From Lachnospiraceae bacterium (GTDB taxonomy: Bacteria; Bacillota; Clostridia; Lachnospirales; Lachnospiraceae), in contig JAILEM010000136.1 of the NCBI GenBank assembly GCA_024687745.1, positions 18,328 through 82,327 on the forward strand: DNA of 64,000 bases. Reading direction: 5' to 3'. The translations under genes were made by a program, and so were the position numbers. The notes under the pieces are model-generated. The model had not been told where the DNA came from, did not search any database, and was given only the letters and a program-made list of their open reading frames with translations. Of this stretch, positions 42,012 to 50,764 are shown in pieces. How positions within the stretch are numbered: the stretch's first letter is position 1; every line of letters starts with the position of its first letter.

Positions 42012-43376
42012 TTATCTGTCCGAGATCGGGATATAATCCTGATCCTCTATTATAGGTTTGTATGCGGGACGTATTATCTTTCCGTCCTGTGAAAGCTCCT
42101 CGAGTCTGTGGGCAGACCAGCCGACCATACGGGCGATCGCAAAGATCGGGGTATAGAGCTCCTTGGGGAGACCCAGCATCTGATAAACAAAGCCCGAATA
42201 AAAATCCACATTACAGCAGACGCCCTTATACATCTTTCTGTGGGAAGCTATTATCTCGGGACCGAGTCTTTCCACCGTTTCATAGAGCTTGAATTCTTTT
42301 TCCATTCCCTTTTCGGAGGCTAAGAGCCCGACGAATTTCTTGAATATCTTTTCTCTTGGATCGGAGAGTGAGTATACAGCATGTCCCATTCCGTATATGA
42401 GCCCTGCATGGTCAAATTCCTCTTTATTGAGAAGCCCCAGAAGATAAGCCGAAACCTCGTCCTCATCCTCCCAGTCATTAAGCTTATTCTTCATATCCTC
42501 AAACATCTCAATGACCTTGATATTCGCGCCACCATGTCTTGGACCCTTAAGGGAGCCTATGGCTCCGGCCATAACCGAATAGGTATCCGTACCTGTTGAT
42601 GTTATCACATGTGTCGTAAAGGTTGAATTATTACCTCCGCCATGCTCCATATGTAATACTAAGGCCACATCCAAAAGTCTTGCCTCAAGAGGAGTATATT
42701 TCTTGTTGGATCTTAGCATCCTTAAGATATTTTCCGCGGTTGAGAGCTCCTTCTTGGGAGAATGGATATAAAGGCTCTTGTGGTCGTGATAATGACGGTA
42801 GGCCTGGTATCCGTATACGGAAAGAAGCGGTGTCAGGGCAATAAGCTGCAGGCATTGCCTTAAGACATTCGGAAGTGATGTATCGTCCGCATAATCATCA
42901 TAAGAGTAGAGAGTAAGTATACTTCTTGAAAGAGTATTCATCATATCACGGCTCGGTGCCTTCATGATGATGTCTCTCACAAAATCCGTGGGAAGAGAAC
43001 GATAGCCCGAGAGAAGATCGCTGAAATCAGAGAGCTGCTTACGGTCAGGCAGCTCGCCAAAAAGAAGAAGATAGGTAACCTCCTCAAAACCAAATCTCTG
43101 GTCATTTGCAAATCCGTTCACAAGATCCCTGACATTGTATCCCCTGTAATAGAGTTCGCCGTTCTGGGGGATGAGTTTTCCGCGCACGATCATATTTGCC
43201 CTTACATCGGATATCCTTGTAAGGCCTGCAAGAACACCCTTACCCGAAAGATCCCTTAACCCTCTCTTGACATCAAGTTTTGTAAAGAGGGACGGATTGA
43301 TCCTGCTGCTTTGTGCATTATATTCCGACAGTTCCAAAAGCTGTGGTGTGATCTCATATAAATTGTTATCTGACAT
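42012..43376 (-). CDS. gltA: Citrate synthase
   Basis: A 454-aa citrate/methylcitrate synthase family enzyme condensing oxaloacetate and acetyl-CoA. Catalytic residues are visible in LHMEHGGGNNSTFTTHV (first His region), GPRHGGANIKV (second His region) and YGMGHAVYSLSDPR, plus the later FYSGFVYQMLGLP with the catalytic Asp-containing NVDFYSG. The N-terminal extension of about 60 residues is typical of this clostridial type. No aconitase or isocitrate dehydrogenase gene lies next to it. Confidence 0.93.
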   Translation of the reverse strand: MSDNNLYEITPQLLELSEYNAQSSRINPSLFTKLDVKRGLRDLSGKGVLAGLTRISDVRANMIVRGKLIPQNGELYYRGYNVRDLVNGFANDQRFGFEEVTYLLLFGELPDRKQLSDFSDLLSGYRSLPTDFVRDIIMKAPSRDMMNTLSRSILTLYSYDDYADDTSLPNVLRQCLQLIALTPLLSVYGYQAYRHYHDHKSLYIHSPKKELSTAENILRMLRSNKKYTPLEARLLDVALVLHMEHGGGNNSTFTTHVITSTGTDTYSVMAGAIGSLKGPRHGGANIKVIEMFEDMKNKLNDWEDEDEVSAYLLGLLNKEEFDHAGLIYGMGHAVYSLSDPREKIFKKFVGLLASEKGMEKEFKLYETVERLGPEIIASHRKMYKGVCCNVDFYSGFVYQMLGLPKELYTPIFAIARMVGWSAHRLEELSQDGKIIRPAYKPIIEDQDYIPISDR

Positions 43377-43412
43377 TTAAACCTCATTTCTAATACAAAT
43401 AGTAACTTTTAC

Positions 43413-43442
43413 ATTTTATCACGATAAATCGATTTGATGCAA
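43413..43442 (-). promoter_or_regulatory. Candidate sigma-A promoter for gltA
   Basis: On the minus strand, TTGCAT, 18 nt, TGATAAAAT (extended -10, TAAAAT). It overlaps the plus-strand promoter of the aminopeptidase gene at its -35. Confidence 0.45.
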
Positions 43443-43462
43443 GTATTGCGATATGCTATGAT
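43434..43462 (+). promoter_or_regulatory. Sigma-A promoter of the aminopeptidase P gene
   Basis: TTGATG, 17 nt, TATGAT. It lies inside the upstream extension of the open frame, which shows that translation must start further down, at 43527. Confidence 0.6.
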
Positions 43463-43526
43463 AATTCCCGTGATCATCGACTTTAATTCGGAGTTTTTGA
43501 ATATCAGAGGTATGAAAGGAAGAAAA

Positions 43527-45311
43527 ATGGGTACAGAACACAGAAAAAGGATCGAAAGATTAAGGGAATGCATGAGAAGAGACGGGGTGGATCAATACAT
43601 AGTGCCAACCGCAGATCCGCATATGTCAGAATATATCTGTGATCATTATAAATTCAGGGAGTATCTTAGCGGATTTTCGGGTTCTGCGGGTACACTTCTT
43701 GTGGGAATGGAGGAAGCCATACTCTGGACTGACGGAAGATACTATATCCAGGCAGAAAAGGAGCTTGAGGGATCGGGTGTAAAGCTATACAGGATGCAGG
43801 ATGAGGGAGTGCCCGGTATCTTTGACTATCTGTATAAACATGCCTTTGATAAGGTTATAGGCGCTGACAGAGAGGTCATGAGTGAGGACTTTTATGAAGA
43901 ACTATGCGATGTCACAGAGGATGAGAGTAACATAAAGGATATAGATTACGCAAAGGAAATCTGGGAGGATCGTCCCAAAAGAAGGAGCGAAGAGGTAATA
44001 GTCCTGAGTGAGGAAATATCAGGAAGGTCAGTTAAGGATAAGATAGAAGATATAATAAACAGAATATCGGATAACAGCGCTGATATCCTCTTCCTAACAG
44101 ATCTTTCGGATATAATGTGGACCTTTAATATAAGAGGAAATGATATCGAATACAATCCGGTCGCCTATTCCTATGCAATTATAAGCAGAAATGAAGTCAT
44201 ACTTTTTATTGACGATACAGCTCTTTGCGGGAAATGTAAAAGGATGATCAGGGATAACGGATATGGTATCAGAGCCTATGAGGATGTATATTCCTTTGCA
44301 CAAGCTCTTAAGGATAAGGATGTTATACTTGACTGTAAGGCTGTAAATACGAGACTTTATCTTGATATCCTTGAAAACAACAGGATATATGATATCGATC
44401 ATACAGAGATCATAAGGAAGGCCGTGAAAAATGAAACAGAAATAGAATTATCCCGAAAATATCATCTTGAAGACGGAAGGGCTCTTATCAGATGGATATA
44501 TGATATAAAAAGGATCGTTAAGGAAAGAAGGATCGATGAATATGAGGCTGCAATGCTCATAAATTCCTACAGAAGCAGGATAGACGGATACAGGGATGAG
44601 AGCTTTGCAACGATATGTGCATACGGTGAAAATGCTGCCATCGTCCACTATGAACCGCATAAGGATAATTCCGCCATCTTAAAGCCTGAGGGTTTTGTCC
44701 TTCTTGATTCGGGCGGACAGTATATGGGGGCAACCACGGATATAACAAGAACTGTTGCACTCGGAGAACTGACGGATGAGATGAAGCAGGCCTACACAGT
44801 GGTATTAAAGGGACATCTGCGTCTTATGTCTGCGATATTTTTAAAGGGATGCAGGGGTGAAAATCTGGATATCTGTGCAAGAGGACCTATATGGGAAAGA
44901 TTTCTTGATTATAAGCACGGGACAGGACACGGGGTAGGAAGCTTTTTAAATGTCCACGAGGGTCCGCAGGCCTTCAGATATCATATAAGGGAAGGGGCAC
45001 CGCAGCCTGTCATGGAGCCCGGGATGATAACCAGTGATGAACCGGGATTGTATATTGAGGGGAAATACGGTATAAGGATAGAGAATCTTCTTCTCTGTAC
45101 GGAAAAGCATAAAAATGAATACGGTACATTCCTTGGCTTTGAACCACTTTCACTGGTTCCCTTTGAAAGAGAGGCCATAATAAGGGAAGAGCTCAACAGT
45201 GATGAATTAAAGACTCTTAACAGCTATCACGAGGCTGTTTATGAATCATATAAGGATCTGTTAAGCGAAAATCTGAAGGAATGGCTTAGAGAAGCCACAG
45301 CAAAAATTTGA
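43527..45311 (+). CDS. Aminopeptidase P family Xaa-Pro aminopeptidase
   Basis: A 594-aa member of the long (three-domain) aminopeptidase P family, which removes an N-terminal residue ahead of proline. Two creatinase-like N-terminal domains are followed by the pita-bread catalytic domain. Metal ligands are in LLDSGGQYMGATTDITRT (two Asp), HGTGHGVGSFLNVHEGP (His), ITSDEPGLYIEG (Glu) and YGIRIENL (Glu). The frame is open from 43434, but a promoter occupies that stretch. AAAGGAAG precedes the ATG at 43527, and the resulting MGTEHRKRIERLRECM start fits the family. Confidence 0.9.
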   Translation: MGTEHRKRIERLRECMRRDGVDQYIVPTADPHMSEYICDHYKFREYLSGFSGSAGTLLVGMEEAILWTDGRYYIQAEKELEGSGVKLYRMQDEGVPGIFDYLYKHAFDKVIGADREVMSEDFYEELCDVTEDESNIKDIDYAKEIWEDRPKRRSEEVIVLSEEISGRSVKDKIEDIINRISDNSADILFLTDLSDIMWTFNIRGNDIEYNPVAYSYAIISRNEVILFIDDTALCGKCKRMIRDNGYGIRAYEDVYSFAQALKDKDVILDCKAVNTRLYLDILENNRIYDIDHTEIIRKAVKNETEIELSRKYHLEDGRALIRWIYDIKRIVKERRIDEYEAAMLINSYRSRIDGYRDESFATICAYGENAAIVHYEPHKDNSAILKPEGFVLLDSGGQYMGATTDITRTVALGELTDEMKQAYTVVLKGHLRLMSAIFLKGCRGENLDICARGPIWERFLDYKHGTGHGVGSFLNVHEGPQAFRYHIREGAPQPVMEPGMITSDEPGLYIEGKYGIRIENLLLCTEKHKNEYGTFLGFEPLSLVPFEREAIIREELNSDELKTLNSYHEAVYESYKDLLSENLKEWLREATAKI

Positions 45312-45320
45312 GTTCTTATG

Positions 45321-45349
45321 TTGATTTATAAGTGTTTATCATGTATAAT
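45321..45349 (+). promoter_or_regulatory. Sigma-A promoter of pckA
   Basis: TTGATT, 17 nt, TATAAT. It predicts a leader of about 120 nt before the pckA start. Confidence 0.7.
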
Positions 45350-45374
45350 CGTTAGCGATAAAAAAAATCATGTT

Positions 45375-45440
45375 CCGTAAGGCTGATCAGCAAAGGCTCT
45401 TACGGGATGTTTAAAACAGTTTCCCGCTATATTACGGGAA
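45375..45440 (+). promoter_or_regulatory. Structured pckA leader with two mutually exclusive hairpins
   Basis: Hairpin A: CCGTAAG (45375-45381) with CTTACGG (45399-45405). Hairpin B: TTCCCG (45421-45426) with CGGGAA (45435-45440). The 3' arms of both contain TTACGGGA, so the 5' arm of A can instead pair with the 3' arm of B, and TTCCCG with the CGGGA of A. No known riboswitch class was recognised. Confidence 0.5.
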
Positions 45441-45476
45441 ATGGCAAATATCAACAAAGAAAAGCGAGGTAAAAGT

Positions 45477-47087
45477 ATGGCAGTTGATTTAAGTAAGTAT
45501 GGTATCACAGGCGTTAAGGAGATCTATTATAATCCTTCTTTCGAGCAGCTCTATGAAGATGAGATGGCTCCGGGACTTGAGGGATATGACAAGGGTGTTC
45601 TTACAGAGCTTGATGCCGTTAATGTTATGACAGGTATCTATACCGGTCGTTCACCTAAAGATAAGTTCATCGTTATGGATGAGAAGTCAAAGGATACAGT
45701 CTGGTGGACAACACCCGAATATCCAAATGACAACCATCCCGCTTCACAGGAAACATGGGAAGCATGTAAGAAGATAGCCATCGAGCAGTTATCCAATAAG
45801 AACCTTTATGTTGCGGATGCATTCTGCGGTGCCAACAAGGATTCACGTATGGCTGTAAGATTTATCATGGAGGTTGCATGGCAGGCTCATTTCGTAAAGA
45901 ATATGTTCATCCAGCCCACACCCGAGGAGCAGGAGAACTTTGAGCCCGATTTCGTTGTTTATACAGCTTCAAAGGCTAAGGTTGAGAATTATAAGGAGCT
46001 CGGCCTTAATTCCGAGACAGCAGTTCTCTTTAACGTATCAAGCCGTGAGCAGGTTATACTTAACACCTGGTATGGCGGTGAGATGAAGAAGGGTATGTTC
46101 TCAATGCAGAACTATTTCCTTCCTTTACAGGGAATGGCTTCAATGCACTGCTCGGCAAATACAGATATGGAAGGAAAGCATACAGCTATCTTCTTCGGTC
46201 TTTCAGGAACAGGTAAGACAACACTTTCCACAGATCCCAAGAGACTTCTTATCGGTGATGATGAGCACGGCTGGGATGACAACGGTGTGTTCAACTTAGA
46301 GGGCGGATGCTATGCCAAGGTTATCAATCTTGACAAGGATTCAGAGCCTGATATCTATAATGCGATCAAGAGAAACGCTCTTCTTGAGAACGTTACTGTT
46401 GATGCTAACGGAAAGATCGATTTCGCTGACAAGTCAGTTACGGAGAATACACGTGTTTCTTATCCCATAGAGCATATTGAGAAGATCGCAAAGAACGTTA
46501 ACAAGATCTCTTCAGGTCCGGATGCTGAAAACGTTATCTTCCTTTCAGCTGATGCTTTCGGAGTTCTTCCTCCCGTATCAATTCTTGATCCCGAGCAGAC
46601 ACAGTATTATTTCCTTTCAGGATTTACCGCAAAGCTTGCAGGAACAGAGAGAGGTATAACAGAGCCCACACCTACTTTCTCAGCCTGCTTTGGTCAGGCA
46701 TTCTTAGAGCTTCATCCCACAAAGTACGGTGAAGAGCTCGTTAAGAAGATGAAGAAGAGCGGTGCAAAGGCTTATCTTGTAAATACAGGATGGAACGGAA
46801 CAGGGAAGAGGATCTCTATAAAGGATACAAGAGGAATCATCGATGCTATCCTTAACGGAGACGTATTAAAGGCTCCCACAAAGAAGATCCCTTATTTCAA
46901 TTTCGAAGTTCCCACAGAGCTTCCCGGAGTTGACAAGAATATCCTCGATCCCAGAGATACATATGCCGATGCTTCCGAATGGGAGACAAAGGCTAAGGAT
47001 CTTGCAGGACGATTTATAAAGAACTTCAGTAAGTATGAGACAAATGATGCAGGAAAGGCTTTGGTTGCAGCAGGTCCCAAGCTTTGA
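45477..47087 (+). CDS. pckA: Phosphoenolpyruvate carboxykinase (ATP)
   Basis: A 536-aa enzyme interconverting oxaloacetate plus ATP with PEP plus CO2. In rumen and gut anaerobes it often runs toward oxaloacetate, linking glycolysis to C4 acids. Signature segments are TGRSPKDKF, the kinase P-loop [23 protein letters not shown], and [17 protein letters not shown]. Codon use is visibly more biased (ATC, CGT) than in most neighbours, in line with high expression. The frame is open from 45441, but that stretch is leader sequence; GCGAGGT precedes the ATG at 45477. Confidence 0.96.
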   Translation: MAVDLSKYGITGVKEIYYNPSFEQLYEDEMAPGLEGYDKGVLTELDAVNVMTGIYTGRSPKDKFIVMDEKSKDTVWWTTPEYPNDNHPASQETWEACKKIAIEQLSNKNLYVADAFCGANKDSRMAVRFIMEVAWQAHFVKNMFIQPTPEEQENFEPDFVVYTASKAKVENYKELGLNSETAVLFNVSSREQVILNTWYGGEMKKGMFSMQNYFLPLQGMASMHCSANTDMEGKHTAIFFGLSGTGKTTLSTDPKRLLIGDDEHGWDDNGVFNLEGGCYAKVINLDKDSEPDIYNAIKRNALLENVTVDANGKIDFADKSVTENTRVSYPIEHIEKIAKNVNKISSGPDAENVIFLSADAFGVLPPVSILDPEQTQYYFLSGFTAKLAGTERGITEPTPTFSACFGQAFLELHPTKYGEELVKKMKKSGAKAYLVNTGWNGTGKRISIKDTRGIIDAILNGDVLKAPTKKIPYFNFEVPTELPGVDKNILDPRDTYADASEWETKAKDLAGRFIKNFSKYETNDAGKALVAAGPKL

Positions 47088-47125
47088 TCTTACTTGAGTT
47101 AGTCTTGAATGATCGATTTCTTGAG

Positions 47126-47157
47126 GAGGGCGGCAATATAGGACCGCCCTCTTTTTT
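47126..47157 (+). terminator. Terminator after pckA
   Basis: GAGGGCGG / CCGCCCTC 8-bp stem with a 10-nt loop, followed by TTTTTT. A second small hairpin (TTTCCG / CGGAAA) follows at 47164-47181. Confidence 0.93.
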
Positions 47158-47237
47158 AACGGATTTCCGCTTTGCCGGAAAAATATGAAGATACACAAAA
47201 ATCCGATCTATAAATGATCACTGACATGGAGGTTATT

Positions 47238-48464
47238 ATGCAGATATATGAAGAGCTTGTCGCGAGAGGACTTATCGCACAGGTCACTGATGAAGAAGAA
47301 ATAAAAGAGCTTGTAAACAAAGGAGATGCCGTTTTCTATATCGGCTTTGATCCTACTGCAGACAGCCTGCATGTGGGCCATTTTATGGCTTTATGTCTAA
47401 TGAAGAGACTGCAGATGGCAGGAAACAAACCCATAGCCTTACTTGGAGGCGGGACAGGAATGATCGGAGATCCCTCCGGTAAGACAGATATGCGTAAGAT
47501 GCTTACAAAAGAGGATATCGATCATAATATCGAATGCTTTAAAAAACAGATGTCAAGGTTTATTGAGTTCGGAGAAGGGAAGGCCACGATGGTTAATAAT
47601 GCGGAATGGCTTCTCGGACTTAATTATATCGAGCTTTTAAGAGAGGTCGGACCTTATTTCTCTGTCAACAATATGCTGAGGGCCGAGTGCTATAAGCAGC
47701 GTATGGAGAAGGGACTTACCTTCCTTGAATTCAATTATATGATAATGCAGAGCTATGACTTTTACGAGCTGTACAAGCGTTATGGCTGCAATATGCAGTT
47801 CGGCGGAGATGACCAGTGGAGCAATATGCTCTTTGGTACTGAGCTCATAAGAAAAAAGCTTCAGAAGGATGCTTATGCGATGACGATAAATCTTCTTTTA
47901 AACTCCGAAGGAAAGAAGATGGGTAAGACTGTTTCGGGTGCGGTATGGCTCAACAGGGAAAAGACTTCACCCTACGATTTCTACCAGTACTGGAGAAATG
48001 TGGATGATGCCGATGTAATGAAATGCATAAGGATGCTGACCTTTTTACCCCTTGATGAGATCGAAAGGATGAGTTCATGGGAGGGGCAAAAGCTTAACGA
48101 GGCAAAAGAGATCTTAGGCTATGAGCTTACAAAGCTTGTACACAGCAAGGAGGATGCCGATAAGGCCCAAGAGGCTTCGAGAAATATCTTCTCTGCCGGC
48201 GCAGCAAAAAACATGCCGCAGAGCACTATAGATGAGTCAGATCTTAAGGATGGGTGCATCGATGTACTTGCACTCCTTGTAAAAAGCTCACTTGCTTCTT
48301 CAAGGAATGAAGCAAGAAGAGCCGTTGAACAGGGAGGAGTCAGCGTGAACGGAGAGAAGATAACCGATCCGTTTAAGAGCTTTGAGGGAGAAGAGCTTTT
48401 GGGAGAAGGACTCATAGTCAAAAAGGGAAAGAAGTCCTTTAAGCGGATTGTTTTAAACAAGTGA
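47238..48464 (+). CDS. tyrS: Tyrosyl-tRNA synthetase
   Basis: A 408-aa class I synthetase. The HIGH-like motif is DSLHVGHFMAL and the KMSKS-like motif is KKMGKTVSG. FGGDDQWSNMLFG binds tyrosine, and an S4 RNA-binding domain closes the protein (about residues 345-408, SRNEARRAVEQGGVSVNG). The frame is open from 47214, but TGGAGGTT precedes the ATG at 47238. The upstream gap is too short for a T-box leader. Confidence 0.96.
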   Translation: MQIYEELVARGLIAQVTDEEEIKELVNKGDAVFYIGFDPTADSLHVGHFMALCLMKRLQMAGNKPIALLGGGTGMIGDPSGKTDMRKMLTKEDIDHNIECFKKQMSRFIEFGEGKATMVNNAEWLLGLNYIELLREVGPYFSVNNMLRAECYKQRMEKGLTFLEFNYMIMQSYDFYELYKRYGCNMQFGGDDQWSNMLFGTELIRKKLQKDAYAMTINLLLNSEGKKMGKTVSGAVWLNREKTSPYDFYQYWRNVDDADVMKCIRMLTFLPLDEIERMSSWEGQKLNEAKEILGYELTKLVHSKEDADKAQEASRNIFSAGAAKNMPQSTIDESDLKDGCIDVLALLVKSSLASSRNEARRAVEQGGVSVNGEKITDPFKSFEGEELLGEGLIVKKGKKSFKRIVLNK

Positions 48465-48495
48465 TCTCCTAAAAGATATGATATACGTTTTATCC

Positions 48496-48524
48496 TTGAT
48501 TTTTTCATGGCTTTAACTTATAAT
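48496..48524 (+). promoter_or_regulatory. Sigma-A promoter of the 6S-like RNA
   Basis: TTGATT, 17 nt, TATAAT (5/6 and 6/6). The predicted transcript starts near 48531 and does not encode a protein. Confidence 0.7.
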
Positions 48525-48530
48525 TTTATT

Positions 48531-48745
48531 AACCTGAAATGTCCGATATCTTGATATTTTGAACCTACATCACTTTAAACGGGATTCCTAAATTGTCTGA
48601 TTGATGTCAGGCCTCAAAATATCAGAGGAAGACAGATGTCTGATTGCGGTTGCCCACCTGGCTTTTTGCTAGGAGTCAAAATTCAAGAACCGGCGTTTTG
48701 GGGTATGGATTATAGGAGAGAAGCTTTTCGTTTCTCTCTTTTTTT
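48531..48745 (+). ncRNA. ssrS: Candidate 6S RNA (SsrS-like), about 215 nt
   Basis: A 295-nt gap without a coding frame holds a complete transcription unit: sigma-A promoter, structured body, terminator. TTGATATTTTGA (about 48552) pairs with TCAAAATATCA further on. The inner arms CCTACATCA and TGATGTCAGG extend that stem, leaving an internal region CTTTAAACGGGATTCCTAAATT. The 3' half has CGGTT-GCCCA-[CCTGGC-tttt-GCTAGG]-AGTC-AACCG, a hairpin capped by a conserved-looking CCTGG/CTAGG element. Size, independent expression and these elements resemble Firmicute 6S RNA, which binds sigma-A RNA polymerase. The identification is by pattern memory and needs a covariance search; it could be another housekeeping RNA, but not tmRNA, SRP RNA or RNase P RNA. 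Confidence 0.55.
48716..48745 (+). terminator. Terminator of the 6S-like RNA
   Basis: GAGAGAA-GCTTTTCG-TTCTCTC stem followed by seven T. It ends 45 nt before the YihY start. Confidence 0.9.
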
Positions 48746-48789
48746 AACGAATAAACCGTGTGAGTCTGCGTTATCTAAGAGGAAGATCT

Positions 48790-49725
48790 ATGAAAAAAGC
48801 GGCGAAAAAGCTTTTCGATATAATCAATGCTTTCTCAATAAGGATGAGAAATAACCACGTTGATATATATACAGCATCCGCGTCGTATTTTATTTTTATA
48901 TCGATAATCCCTTTTATCCTGGCCCTGCTTGCATTTATACCCATAACCCCGCTGTCAGAGGCTGATCTTCTTAATGTACTCGACTTGATATTGCCGGATG
49001 ATCTGCATGGCCTTTCAGCCTCGCTCATAAATGAGCTTTACGGGATGCATGTACCGATATTGTCGATATCCATCGTATTTGCGATATGGACTTCTTCGAG
49101 AGGACTTATGTCGATAAGAAGGGGACTGGATGAGATCGTTGGAATACTTGAGCCCCCGCGTTATATGATAATCAGGGTAAAATCTGTCTTATATACGCTG
49201 GTCATGATAGTTATAATGATAGGGCTTTTGCTGATAGGTGCATTCGGAAAGAGCGTTATTGAATTTATAACTCCCTATCTTCCTCAGATAGATTTTAATC
49301 TGAAACCGATATTTGATTACAGCTATATCTGGTTTCTTATAGTGGCATTTATGTTTTTTATCATGCTGTATTCATTTTTGCCGCATGAAAAACAGAAGAT
49401 ATATACCCAGATCCCCGGAGCTCTTATATCGAGTGCCGGCTGGCTGGTTGTATCAAAGGGATTTTCGTTTTATGTATCCCATTCGTCCACACTTACGATG
49501 TATGGTTCCCTGGCAACGGTGATAATATTCCTTATCTGGATATACATAGTCATGTATATCATGTTTTTCGGGGCCCAGGCCAATAAATTCCTTTTGGATT
49601 ACGGGATAAGACGTAATGCCGTAAAAAAGAAGAGGCGAAGAGCTTTTTTGAACAATAAGAGTAATGACAGTGAAGGAGGAGAATATTATGAAGGAAATGA
49701 TCCAGAAGCTGAAAAGCCAGTTTGA
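48790..49725 (+). CDS. YihY/BrkB-family integral membrane protein
   Basis: A 311-aa membrane protein with about six helices. Family motifs are the N-terminal ASASYFIFISIIPFILALLA segment (cited in part: SYFIFISIIPF), WTSSRGLMSIRRGLDEI and the late FLIWIYIVMYIMFFGAQAN region (cited in part: IWIYIVMYIMFFGA). It was once misnamed RNase BN; no function is established. A basic cytoplasmic tail ends the protein. The frame is open from a GTG at 48760, but AGAGGAAG precedes the ATG at 48790. The last 38 nt overlap pheS. Confidence 0.88.
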   Translation: MKKAAKKLFDIINAFSIRMRNNHVDIYTASASYFIFISIIPFILALLAFIPITPLSEADLLNVLDLILPDDLHGLSASLINELYGMHVPILSISIVFAIWTSSRGLMSIRRGLDEIVGILEPPRYMIIRVKSVLYTLVMIVIMIGLLLIGAFGKSVIEFITPYLPQIDFNLKPIFDYSYIWFLIVAFMFFIMLYSFLPHEKQKIYTQIPGALISSAGWLVVSKGFSFYVSHSSTLTMYGSLATVIIFLIWIYIVMYIMFFGAQANKFLLDYGIRRNAVKKKRRRAFLNNKSNDSEGGEYYEGNDPEAEKPV

Positions 49726-50752
49726 GACAAAGCTTAAGGATGTAAATGACCAGAAGTCACTTGAAGACCTGAGGCTTGATTTCTTAAGCAAAAAGGGTCA
49801 GATAACCCAGCTCATGAAGGAACTCTCAAAGGTTCCAAACGAACAGAAAAAAGAGGCGGGACAGCTTATCAACAGCTTCAAGCAGGAGGTCCTTGAAAGA
49901 TATGAGGGGAAGAAGGAACAGCTTATAAGCCTTCAGGAAAAGCTGCTCATAGACGGTGCCGAAAGCTATGATGATTCAATGCCAACAGGATGTCCCTGCG
50001 GTTCTTATCATCCAATAACCTTAGTGCAGCGTGAGCTTGAGGATATCTTTGAATCCATGGGCTTTGATGTGGAGGATTACAATGAGATAGTAGATGATTA
50101 TCATTGCTTTGAGGCTCTGAATATACCAAAATACCATCCGGCAAGGGATATGCAGGATACATATTACTTAACGACTAAGAATCAGCTTCTTAAGAGCCAT
50201 ACTTCGGCCGCACAGAATGCGATCCTTAAAAAGTACGGAAAGGATCTTAAGGAAAAGGGTCGTCCGATAAGGGCCGTGTTCCCCGGAAGATGCTTCAGGA
50301 ACGAGGCTATAGATGCCTGCCATGAAAATACCTTCTTCCAGATGGAGGGAATAATGGTGGATAAGGATATCTCCGTTTCCAATCTCATCTATTTTATGAA
50401 GACAATGCTTTCCGAGGTGTTCTCAAAAGAAGTTACGGTAAGGTTAAGACCCGGATTCTTCCCCTTTGTCGAGCCCGGATTTGAGCTTGACATACAGTGC
50501 CTTATCTGCGAGGGAGAGGGCTGCTCTTCCTGTAAAAATTCAGGATGGCTTGAGCTGTGTCCCTGTGGGATGATCCATCCGAATGTCCTTAAATACGGCG
50601 GGATAAACACAGAGGAGAACCCTTATGAATATACGGGATTTGCCTTTGGACTGGGACTCACAAGATTGGCCATGATGAAATACGGGGTAAAGGATATAAG
50701 AACCTTTAACAGCGGAGATCTGTCATCGCTGTCCCAGTTTGTCAGCAGATAG
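49688..50752 (+). CDS. pheS: Phenylalanyl-tRNA synthetase alpha subunit
   Basis: A 354-aa class II synthetase subunit. An N-terminal coiled coil that contacts tRNA is followed by motif 2-like FRNEAIDACHENTFFQMEG and motif 3 GFAFGLGLTRLAMMKYG. Four cysteines near residues 262-290 (CLICEGEGCSSCKNSG and LCPCGM) suggest a small metal-binding insertion typical of some Firmicutes. GAAGGAGGAG precedes the ATG, so the earlier in-frame ATG at 49664 was not used. pheT follows after 12 nt. Confidence 0.95.
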   Translation: MKEMIQKLKSQFETKLKDVNDQKSLEDLRLDFLSKKGQITQLMKELSKVPNEQKKEAGQLINSFKQEVLERYEGKKEQLISLQEKLLIDGAESYDDSMPTGCPCGSYHPITLVQRELEDIFESMGFDVEDYNEIVDDYHCFEALNIPKYHPARDMQDTYYLTTKNQLLKSHTSAAQNAILKKYGKDLKEKGRPIRAVFPGRCFRNEAIDACHENTFFQMEGIMVDKDISVSNLIYFMKTMLSEVFSKEVTVRLRPGFFPFVEPGFELDIQCLICEGEGCSSCKNSGWLELCPCGMIHPNVLKYGGINTEENPYEYTGFAFGLGLTRLAMMKYGVKDIRTFNSGDLSSLSQFVSR

Positions 50753-50764
50753 GAGGAGATTAAA

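Noticed and set aside
43434..43526. N-terminal extension of the aminopeptidase P frame
   Set aside because: A sigma-A promoter (TTGATG-N17-TATGAT) occupies this stretch, so it is not translated.
47088..47237. Possible T-box leader before tyrS
   Set aside because: The gap is 150 nt and mostly occupied by the pckA terminator; no AGGGTGGNACCGCG-type T-box sequence is visible. The same holds upstream of pheS and leuS.
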